Source: Acidobacteriota bacterium (GTDB lineage Bacteria > Acidobacteriota > Vicinamibacteria > Fen-336). Taken from it: a stretch of DNA of 64,000 bases. Location: assembly GCA_022340585.1 (NCBI GenBank), contig JAJDNS010000018.1, positions 1-64,000 of the forward strand. Reading direction: 5' to 3'. This document shows positions 36,939 through 45,400 of the stretch, one piece after another. Made by a program: the position numbers and the translations under genes. The notes beneath the pieces are model-generated. The model had not been told where the DNA came from, did not search any database, and was given only the letters and a program-made list of their open reading frames with translations. Numbering within the stretch: position 1 is the stretch's first letter; every line of letters begins with the position of its first letter.

Positions 36939-38351
36939 ATGGCCTCTCCGCCCCCCGCCGAGGGCAACAAGTCCTTCATCATCCTGATCAGCTGCATCGC
37001 CACCATTGGCGGCTTCCTGTTCGGCTTCGACAGCGGGGTCATCAACGGTACCGTCGATGGCCTGCAGACCGCCTTCAACTCCGATTCGGTGGGCACCGGG
37101 TTCAGCGTCGCCTCGATGCTGCTCGGGTGCGCCGTCGGAGCGGCGGCCGCCGGACGCCTGGCCGACCGGTTCGGACGCCGGGCCCTGCTCATCGCCGCCG
37201 CGGTCTGCTTCATCGTTTCCGCGTGGGGTTCCGGCATCGCGGGTGCCTCGGCCGAGTTCGTCGCCTACCGCATCATCGGCGGCCTGGCCGTGGGTGCGGC
37301 CAGCGTGATGGCGCCGGCCTACATCAGCGAGGTGGCCCACGCCCGCTATCGGGGCCGCCTGGCCACCGTGCAGCAGGTCGCCATCATCTCGGGCCTGACC
37401 GCCGCGTTCGTGAGCAACTACGTCCTGGCCGAGACCTCCGGCTCCGCCCTGAACGAGCTGTGGTGGGGCTACCAGACCTGGCGCTGGATGTTCTGGATCG
37501 AGCTGTTCCCGGCGACGACCTTCCTGCTGGCGCTGCTGTTCATCCCGGAGAGCCCGCGCTTCCTGGTGGTCAGCGGGAAGAAGGACGTGGCCCGGGCCGT
37601 CCTGGTCAAGCTCTACGGCGAGCACGAGGGGGTGGCCAAGCTGGACGAGATCGACGCCTCGCTGGCGTCGGATCATCACCGACCCCGCCTGTCGGACCTC
37701 TACGACAAGAACCGTCGCCGGCTCAGGCCCATCGTGTGGGTCGGCATCGGCCTGGCGACCTTCCAGCAGCTCGTCGGCATCAACATCATCTTCTACTACG
37801 GTGCGGTCCTGTGGCAGGCGGTGGGCTTCTCGGAGAGCGACTCGCTCCTGATCAACGTGGTCTCGGGGGCGCTGAGCATCGGCGCCTGCCTGATCGCCAT
37901 CGCCCTCGTGGATCGCCTCGGGCGCAAGCCGCTTCTGTGGATTGGCTCCCTCGGCATGACGGTCACCCTCGGCCTCGCCGCGGTGGCGTTCTCCACGGCG
38001 AGCCTCGACGCCTCGGGACAGCTCACGCTCACCGACTCCATGGGCCTGCTCGCCCTGGTGGCGGCAAACGTCTACGTCATGTTCTTCAACATGTCGTGGG
38101 GCCCCATCATGTGGGTGATGCTCGGCGAGATGTTCCCCAACCAGATTCGCGGCTCGGGGCTGGCGGTCGCCGGCTTCTTCCAGTGGATCTCCAACTTCGC
38201 GATCACCATGACCTTCCCCATCATGCTCACGTCCGTCGGGCTCGCGGCCGCCTACGGCTTCTACGCCCTGTGCGCCGCGATCTCGGTGGTCTTCGTCCTG
38301 ACACTCGTCCACGAGACGAAGGGCAGGGAACTGGAGGAGATGGAGGGCTAG
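36939..38351 (+). CDS. MFS sugar transporter (sugar porter family)
   Basis: A 470-residue inner-membrane carrier with 12 predicted helices. Family signatures are G-F-D-S-G-V-I-N-G, G-R-L-A-D-R-F-G-R-R between helices 2 and 3, P-E-S-P-R-F-L at the end of helix 6, the Q-Q-L-V-G-I-N motif in helix 7 and V-D-R-L-G-R-K-P. These match XylE/GalP-like proton symporters for pentoses or hexoses. ATG 36939 follows AAAGGAGCC. The neighbouring xylan enzymes suggest that xylose, arabinose or glucose is the substrate. It stands as a single gene after the divergent glycosidase. Confidence 0.9.
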   Translation: MASPPPAEGNKSFIILISCIATIGGFLFGFDSGVINGTVDGLQTAFNSDSVGTGFSVASMLLGCAVGAAAAGRLADRFGRRALLIAAAVCFIVSAWGSGIAGASAEFVAYRIIGGLAVGAASVMAPAYISEVAHARYRGRLATVQQVAIISGLTAAFVSNYVLAETSGSALNELWWGYQTWRWMFWIELFPATTFLLALLFIPESPRFLVVSGKKDVARAVLVKLYGEHEGVAKLDEIDASLASDHHRPRLSDLYDKNRRRLRPIVWVGIGLATFQQLVGINIIFYYGAVLWQAVGFSESDSLLINVVSGALSIGACLIAIALVDRLGRKPLLWIGSLGMTVTLGLAAVAFSTASLDASGQLTLTDSMGLLALVAANVYVMFFNMSWGPIMWVMLGEMFPNQIRGSGLAVAGFFQWISNFAITMTFPIMLTSVGLAAAYGFYALCAAISVVFVLTLVHETKGRELEEMEG

Positions 38352-38443
38352 GGCAGTGGGCGGACTGCCGAGGGGGAGCCGGCGGGCCGGCGAGACCGCC
38401 CCTTCCGCCCTGACCGCCGAGGACGACTGATCGTCGAGAGGAC

Positions 38444-39643
38444 ATGTCGGTGCTGCTCGTGCTCCTCCTCACCGTTGGCGCCCTGAACCCCGCAGCGGGG
38501 CCGCCGATCGGCCTGTTGAGCTACGGAGAGCTCACGGCCGAATACCAGGCCGGCGATCGGGAGACGGCTCTCCGCAGGATCCGCCGATGGCGACGGGGCG
38601 AGATCCGTGAGGCTCTCCGCGCGCTCCGCGAGGAAGGGGACCGCCGGGAGAAGCTGGTCCTGCCGACGGGCGAGGAGGTGGGCGAGCTCCCGGTCGGAAT
38701 GGACTTCGAGCTGGTCGAGGCGGCCGCCCTGATGCACGTGGAGGCGGGGTTGCGGGAGCTCCAGTCCCTCGACGGCGCGAGAGCCGAGAGCCAGCTCTCC
38801 GCGGCGACGAGTCTGGTCGAGTGGTCGCACAAGCTCAAGGCCGAGCGCGCCCGGGAGCGTGTTCGCCTGCTGGCGAACCTGCGTCGACCGGAAGACTCGA
38901 CCGGGGAGCTCGATCCTGCGCTCTGGGACGAGCTCAATCGTGCCCTGTTGATCGACCTGAAGATCGATCCACGCGAGTTCTACGTGGCGCTCGCCGCCGG
39001 GACGCTGGCCGTGGGCTTCCCCGAGACGGCCCTCGGCTTCGCCGAGAAGGCGAGGAAGGCGGCCCCCCTCGACGGCGAGGCCCTCCTGCTGAGCGCCTGC
39101 GTGAAGGAGGGCCTCGCGCTCGGGGAGGAGGTCCGGACCCACGAGAGAAAGGCCCGCCGCCTCCGCGAGGAGGCCGCGGCGCTGTTTCGAGAAGCACTCG
39201 ACGCCGATCCCGCCCAGATCGAAGCGCGCCTGCGGCTCGGGGGTCTGTTGCTCGCCCAGGGCCGTCCCCAGGAGGCGGAGCCCCTGCTCCAGCAGGTCGC
39301 CGAGCAGGCGCGGGACAACGAGAGGCGCTACCTGGCGCTCCTGCTCCTCGGCCGAGCCTCGGAGCTGCGGGAGAATCCGGACGCGGCGGCCGCGTCCTAC
39401 CGCCTCGCGCTCGAGGCCTGGCCCCACAGCCAGGCCGCCCGCCTCGCGCTGGCGCGGTGCCTCGAAGGGTCGGCAGGACCTTCCGCGGCTCACCCTCTCG
39501 TGTTGGCCAGCCTCCTCGACTCGAGGGAGCCGGCGCGCGAGCCGGATCCCTGGTGGTCCTATCCCTCCGGCCCGCGTGGCCTGGCGAAGGTCGCGTTGGA
39601 GCGTCTCTGGCAGGGAACGCTCGGGAGGTCGTTCGGCCCATGA
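38444..39643 (+). CDS. TPR-repeat protein
   Basis: A 399-residue protein with a signal-like N-terminus (1-20). Tetratricopeptide repeats are visible from about 180 on: A-L-G-F-A-E-K-A-R-K-A-A-P-L-D-G-E-A-L-L-L, then A-A-A-L-F-R-E-A-L-D-A-D-P-A-Q-I-E-A-R-L and A-A-A-S-Y-R-L-A-L-E-A-W-P-H-S-Q-A-A. It is coupled to the VWA gene (stop overlaps its ATG). Acidobacterial TPR-VWA pairs are frequent and uncharacterised, perhaps scaffold plus ligand binding in the periplasm. Confidence 0.75.
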   Translation: MSVLLVLLLTVGALNPAAGPPIGLLSYGELTAEYQAGDRETALRRIRRWRRGEIREALRALREEGDRREKLVLPTGEEVGELPVGMDFELVEAAALMHVEAGLRELQSLDGARAESQLSAATSLVEWSHKLKAERARERVRLLANLRRPEDSTGELDPALWDELNRALLIDLKIDPREFYVALAAGTLAVGFPETALGFAEKARKAAPLDGEALLLSACVKEGLALGEEVRTHERKARRLREEAAALFREALDADPAQIEARLRLGGLLLAQGRPQEAEPLLQQVAEQARDNERRYLALLLLGRASELRENPDAAAASYRLALEAWPHSQAARLALARCLEGSAGPSAAHPLVLASLLDSREPAREPDPWWSYPSGPRGLAKVALERLWQGTLGRSFGP

Positions 39644-40521
39644 CCGTCCCGCTCCTCGGCCTCCTCGTGGCCGCAGCGGCCACCGCCCAGGCGCCGGCGG
39701 TCTTTCGGGCCGAGGTGGACCTCGTCAGGGTCGAAGCCCTGGTGACGCGGAACGGCTCGCCGGTTCGCGGATTGACAGCGGGAGACTTCGAGGTCCGGGA
39801 CGCGGGCCGGGTCCAGACCCTCGAGCCGATACACGAGGAGGAGACGCCGATCGACGTCGTCCTCGTCCTCGACCTGAGCCAGAGCGTCGACGGCTCGAAG
39901 CTCTCGGCTCTCCGCGACGCGGCCGGCGCCTTCCTGGACGGCCTCCACCCCAGCGCGCATGGGGCCGACGGAGAGCGCGCCGCCCTGCTCGCCTTCCAGG
40001 AGGAGGTCCGACTGCTCGAGCCGCCCACTCCTGCCCTGGACCGCGTCCGCCGGGCCCTGCAGGCCGTCACGGCCCGGGGAAGCACGGCTCTTCACGACGC
40101 CACCTACAGCGCCCTGCGGCTCCTCGAGCCTGGCCCGCGCCGGTCCGCGGTCGTCGTCTTCAGCGACGGTCTCGATTCCCTGAGCTGGCTGACCTCGGCT
40201 CAGGTCGTGGAGGCCGCCGCGCGGTCTGACGCCCTGCTCTACGCCGTGGTCGCCCGGGAGAAGGGGGACCCGAAGAACGCGTTCCTGAGCGAGGTGACGC
40301 GGGCGACCGGCGGGCGGGTCTGGACGGCTCGCTCGGAAGGGGAGCTGCGGGCGCGGTTTCTCGACGTCCTCGGCGACATCCGCTCGCGCTACGTGCTGAG
40401 CTACGTGCCCGAGGGCGACGCCTCCCCCGGGTGGCACGCGCTCGAGGTGCGCCTCAAGGAGCGCCGGGGCGAGGTGCTGGCTCGCCCCGGATACTACCGG
40501 GCCGGTCCCCCCTCACCCTAG
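39640..40521 (+). CDS. VWFA-related protein, acidobacterial type
   Basis: A 293-residue secreted protein with a short signal peptide. An N-terminal strand block (F-R-A-E-V-D-L-V-R-V-E-A-L-V, G-L-T-A-G-D-F-E-V-R-D-A-G) is the mark of the VWFA-related family typical of Acidobacteriota. The VWA domain has a MIDAS D78-L-S-x-S and T in R-G-S-T-A. The end, R-S-R-Y-V-L-S-Y-V-P, R-P-G-Y-Y, is also diagnostic. It should bind metal and a protein partner outside the cytoplasm. It overlaps the TPR gene by four bases, so they are co-translated. Confidence 0.85.
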   Translation: MTVPLLGLLVAAAATAQAPAVFRAEVDLVRVEALVTRNGSPVRGLTAGDFEVRDAGRVQTLEPIHEEETPIDVVLVLDLSQSVDGSKLSALRDAAGAFLDGLHPSAHGADGERAALLAFQEEVRLLEPPTPALDRVRRALQAVTARGSTALHDATYSALRLLEPGPRRSAVVVFSDGLDSLSWLTSAQVVEAAARSDALLYAVVAREKGDPKNAFLSEVTRATGGRVWTARSEGELRARFLDVLGDIRSRYVLSYVPEGDASPGWHALEVRLKERRGEVLARPGYYRAGPPSP

Positions 40522-40573
40522 AAGGTGTGACCGAAGCGAAGGCGGCGGGTCTGGTGTAGCGTGGGGGTCGACC

Positions 40574-42322
40574 GTGCGCCTCCCGACTCCAGCCCGCCGG
40601 AAGCTCCTGGCCGCGGCCCTCGTCCTGGCCGCGCCGGTCGTCGGCTTTCCTCTCGTTCGGCCCTCGATCGAGCGAGCCGTGCGAGCGCGCCTCGACCGCC
40701 AGGCCCGGGCCCTGGGACTGTCCGACACGATCGGTACCGTCCACCTGACGCCAGGGCTCTCGCTCGAAATCGGTGACGTGGTCGTCGAGAAGCCGGGCCG
40801 CGTGCGGATCCTGACGCACTCGGTGGTGGTGGGGCCCCGCCTCTCCCCCCTCGGTCTCGTCGGCCGTGCCGCGCACGTCGTGACCGGGCGCGTCCTCGCC
40901 GAGCTGCCCGGGGGAGTCCGGCTCGCCTTCGAGCCCGCTGACTGGGTCGTCGAGTCGCGCTGGCGGGACCGGCGCATCGCTCTCCAGGGAGGCGGCGAGG
41001 TGCTCGAGATCACGGTTGCCCGGGACCGCGGGGCGCTGCGCGTGGAGGCACGAGCGTCCGCCGCCCAGCTGTCGCGGCGGCTGCACCTCCTCCTCCACGG
41101 CTGCCCGGTGGCGAGCCTCGGCACGGTCGACGGCGCAGCGCAGCTCGAGCGGAGCGCCGGGGGCGACGTCAGTGTCGTGGTGAGCACACGGGCGCGCGGC
41201 CTGGCGCTCGTCTCGCTCGACGAGGTCGAGGCCGCCTGCGCGGGCGCCGCGCTCGGCGCGCCGACCGACGCGGAGCTGCAGGTCGAGGCCGTGGTGACGC
41301 CGGCCGCAGGCTCGCTGCGGGCCGAGCGGGTCCGTGTCGCGGCCGGCGGGGCCGAGGCCTCCCTGCGCCTCGCCGTCGACGGAGGCCTCGAGCGGCCGGA
41401 CGTCGACCTCCAGCTCGACGTCCCCCGGGTCGACTTCGCGCGGGTCCTGGCGACGGCGGGGCTCGACCTGCCGGCGGGCGACCTGGGCTCGGCGACGCTC
41501 CTCGCGCACCTGAGCGGGCCGCTTCTCGAGCCCGCGGCGCTGCGGGTCACCCAGAAGCTCGCCTTCGCTCCCCCGGCGCGGCCGCTGCCCTTCATCGAGC
41601 GGCTCAAGGGGCCGTTCGTGCACACCGCCTGGTCGCCCGACGGCCTCGCGCACGAGATCCGCGTCTCTCCCGAGGCCCCCGAGTTCGTCCCCCTCGCCGA
41701 GGTGCCCCCGCTCTTCGTCCGCGCGCTCCTCCTCGGCGAGGACGCCGGCTTCTACGGGCACCCCGGCATCGACCTCTCGGCCCTGCCGGTCGCCCTGGCC
41801 ACGAACCTCGCGCGCGGCACCGCGGCGAGGGGCGGCTCCACGATCGCCCAGCAGCTCGCCAAGAACCTCTTCCTCTCGCGCCGCAAGACTCTCAGCCGGA
41901 AGCTCGAAGAGGCCTCCCTCGCGCTGCTCCTCGACGCGTCGCTGGGCAAGTCGCGTGAGCTCGAGATCTACATGAACGTCATCGAGTGGGGCCCCGGCGT
42001 GTATGGCCTGCGCCCCGCGGCCCGGCACTACTTCGACCGCGAGCCGATGGAGCTGACGCCGAAGCAGATGGCCTTCCTCGTCTCGCTCGTGCCCGGTCCG
42101 ATCAAGTACCAGCGCTCGTTCGAGGGCGGCGTGCTGACCCCCTTCTTCGAGGGCCTCGTGGCCACGCTCCTGGCCAAGCTGCGCGCCGTCGACGCGCTCA
42201 CGGAGGAGGAGTACGCGGCGGCCCTCGCCGGGCCGCTCGACCTCCGAGCGGACCTCTGGGCGGACGCGGCGCCGACCGAGCCGGTCGCTTCACCCTCGGC
42301 GACTCCGCCGGAAGCACGTTGA
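40574..42322 (+). CDS. AsmA-like region fused to a GT51 peptidoglycan glycosyltransferase
   Basis: The protein has 582 residues. One anchor helix (about 10-27) is followed by about 330 residues of beta-repeats like AsmA/TamB proteins (G-S-A-T-L-L-A-H-L-S-G-P-L). The GT51 domain is at about 370-550, with E389-D-A-G-F-Y-G-H-P-G-I-D, R-G-G-S-T-I-A-Q-Q-L-A-K-N-L-F-L-S and E-I-Y-M-N-V-I-E-W-G-P-G-V-Y-G. No transpeptidase domain follows, so it is monofunctional: it polymerises lipid II glycan strands on the periplasmic face. Start GTG 40574. The long N-terminal region is absent from MtgA-type enzymes and may bind lipid or sense envelope spacing (inference). Confidence 0.82.
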   Translation: MRLPTPARRKLLAAALVLAAPVVGFPLVRPSIERAVRARLDRQARALGLSDTIGTVHLTPGLSLEIGDVVVEKPGRVRILTHSVVVGPRLSPLGLVGRAAHVVTGRVLAELPGGVRLAFEPADWVVESRWRDRRIALQGGGEVLEITVARDRGALRVEARASAAQLSRRLHLLLHGCPVASLGTVDGAAQLERSAGGDVSVVVSTRARGLALVSLDEVEAACAGAALGAPTDAELQVEAVVTPAAGSLRAERVRVAAGGAEASLRLAVDGGLERPDVDLQLDVPRVDFARVLATAGLDLPAGDLGSATLLAHLSGPLLEPAALRVTQKLAFAPPARPLPFIERLKGPFVHTAWSPDGLAHEIRVSPEAPEFVPLAEVPPLFVRALLLGEDAGFYGHPGIDLSALPVALATNLARGTAARGGSTIAQQLAKNLFLSRRKTLSRKLEEASLALLLDASLGKSRELEIYMNVIEWGPGVYGLRPAARHYFDREPMELTPKQMAFLVSLVPGPIKYQRSFEGGVLTPFFEGLVATLLAKLRAVDALTEEEYAAALAGPLDLRADLWADAAPTEPVASPSATPPEAR

Positions 42323-42424
42323 CGCGACGCTCCTGAGCCACCTCCCCTCCCGGGAGACGTGATAGCGTTTGCCCGCGCACGGGCTGCCCCGTCCGGTGTG
42401 GAGGGCGGCCGAAGGGAGGACCCC

Positions 42425-45400
42425 ATGACTCGCTCGCGATCCGGCCGGACGCTCTCGGCTCTGGCCATCCTCGTCTCCACCGCGGCCGCAACGACCGCCG
42501 CCGATCTGCCCCGGCTCGGGACGAGCCCCACGGGGGACGTCGTCGCCGCGATGACGCGCGAGGAGAAGGTCGCGCTCGTCGTCGGCGCCGGCATGCGTCG
42601 CCCCGGCATGCCGCCCGAGATGCAGGGCCCGGTCGTCGGCGAGACGGCGGAGGGCGTCCCCGGCGCCGCGGGGACCACGGTTCCGATCAGCCGGCTGGGG
42701 ATCCCCGCGATCGTCCTCGCCGACGGCCCGGCCGGCCTCCGCATCCAGCCGAAGCGGGAGGGCGACACCGAGCACGCGTACTACTGCACCGCGTTTCCCA
42801 TCGAGACGCTCCTCGCCTCGTCCTGGGACACGGACCTCGTGGAGCAGGTCGGCCGCGCGATGGGCGACGAGGTGAGGGATTACGGCGTCGACGTCCTCCT
42901 CGGCCCCGCCCTCAACGTCCACCGCAACCCCCTCGGGGGCCGGAACTTCGAGTACTACTCGGAGGATCCCCTCGTGACCGGACAGATGGCGGCGGCCATG
43001 GTGAGGGGAGTCCAGTCCCAGGGCGTGGGGACGTCCATCAAGCACTTCGTGGCCAACAACCACGAGTGGGACCGCAACGTCATCAACGTCAAGGTGTCCG
43101 AGCGCGCGCTGCGTGAGATCTACCTCCGCGGCTTCGAGATCGCGGTGCGGGAGGCCCGCCCGTGGACGGTCATGTCGTCCTACAACAAGGTCAATGGCAC
43201 CTACACCTCGGAGAGCCCCGACCTCCTCACCCGGATCCTGCGCGACCAGTGGGGCTTCGACGGCCTGGTGATGACGGACTGGTTCGGCGGCCGCGACGCC
43301 GTCGCCCAGATGAAGGCGGGGAACGATCTGCTGATGCCGGGCACCGCCGGACAGCAGAGGGCGCTCCTCGCTGCCCTCGAGAGCGGGACCCTGTCCGAGG
43401 AGGTCCTCGACCGGAACGTCACGCGGATCCTGGAGATCATCCGTCGCTCGCCGTCCTTCCTGAAGATCCCGCACTCGGACGCGCCCGACCTGAAGGCCCA
43501 CGCCCGGGTCGCCCGCGACGCCGCCGCCCAGGGCATGGTGCTGCTCCAGAACGGCGGGACGCTCCCCCTGCATGCCCCCGCGAAGCTCGCCCTCTTCGGC
43601 AACACCTCGTACCGGATGATCACCGGCGGCACCGGCAGCGGTGACGTCAACGAGGCCTACACCGTCTCCCTCGTCGACGGGCTCGAGGCGGCCGGCTTCG
43701 CCGTGGATCCCGCTCTCGCCGACGCCTACGACGGCTACATCGTGGCCGCGGAGAAGAAGCAGCCGGCGCCCCGGCGGTTCTTCGAGCGGCGGCCGCCGAT
43801 CCCGGAGAGGGTGGTGAGCCCCGAGGAGATCGCCCGAGCCTCCCGGGAGGCGGACGTGGCGCTCTTCACCCTCGGCCGCAACGCCGGTGAGGGCCGCGAC
43901 CGCGAGGTGGAGGGCGACTTCGAGCTCACGGCTGTCGAGAAGGCTCTGATCCACGACCTGGCGGCGGCGTTCCACTCCCGGAAGAAGACGCTCGTCGTCG
44001 TCCTCAACATCGGCGGCGTGATCGAGACCGCGAGCTGGCGCGACGAGCCCGACGCGATCCTCCTGGCGTGGCAGCCGGGGCAGGAGACGGGCCACGCGAT
44101 CGCCGACGTCCTCGCCGGGAAGACGCCGCCCTCGGGCAAGCTCGCCACCACCTTCCCGATGAAGTGGGAGGACGTTCCCTCGTCCGCCAACTTCCCCGGG
44201 ACGGTGCTGGAGGGGCCCGACCCGACCGCCCCCCCGAGCCCGTTCCGGCGCGACCGCGCGGCCGAGGTCGAGTACACGGACGGCGTCTTCGTCGGCTACC
44301 GTCACTTCGTCACGAGGGGCGTGAAGACCGCCTACCCCTTCGGCTTCGGGCTCTCGTACACCCGGTTCGAGTACTCGGACCTGACCCTGAGCGGCACCGA
44401 GCTCGACGACGCGCTCACCGCCCGGGTGACGGTGAAGAACGCCGGCAGCGCCGCGGGGCGCGAGGTCGTGCAGCTCTACGTCTCGGCGCCGGGCAAGGAC
44501 CTCCCGAAGCCGGCCATCGAGCTGCGGGCGTTCGGGAAGACGCGGACGCTTCAGCCGGGGGAGTCGGAGACGCTGTCGTTCACCCTGACCGCCCGCGACC
44601 TCGCCTCCTTCGACGAGGCCTCGTCCTCGTGGCGGGTGGAGCCCGGAGCCTATGCGGTGAAGGTGGGCGCCTCCTCGGAGGACGTCCGCCAGACCGCGAC
44701 CTTCACGAAGGCCGAGGAGGAGACGGCGGCGTCCGCCCTCCTCCCGTTCGCGTTCCTCGACACGTCGCTGCCCACCGACCGTCGCGTGGACGACCTCGTC
44801 TCGCGCATGACCCTCGAGGAGAAGGCCTCGCAGCTCGTCAACCGCACCCGGGCCATTCCCCGCCTCGGGGTGCCCGAGTACAACCTGTGGTCCGAGGCGC
44901 TCCACGGGGTCGCCAACAACGGTGGCGTGACGGTGTTCCCGCAGGCCATCGGCCTCGGCGCGACCTTCGACGCCCCTCTCCTGAAGCGGATGGCCGAGGC
45001 CACCGCCCTCGAGGCCCGCGTGAAGTGGAACCTCGCGACCCGCTCCGGCCAGGCCGGCCGGATCTTCCGCGGCCTCACCTTCTTCTCGCCGAACATCAAC
45101 ATCTTCCGCGACCCGCGCTGGGGTCGTGGCCAGGAGACCTACGGCGAGGACCCGTACCTCACCGGCAAGCTCGGGGTCGCCTTCATCACCGGCCTCCAGG
45201 GTGATCCCGACCACCCCACGGCCACCGCCACCGCGAAGCACTACGCCGTCCACAGCGGCCCCGAGCCGCTGCGCCACGGCTTCGACGCCGTGGCCTCGAG
45301 CCACGACCTCGAGGACACCTACCTGCCGGCCTTCCGCGCCGCCGTGGTCGACGGGAAGGTGAAGTCGGTGATGTGTGTGTACAACGCGGTCAACGGCGTC

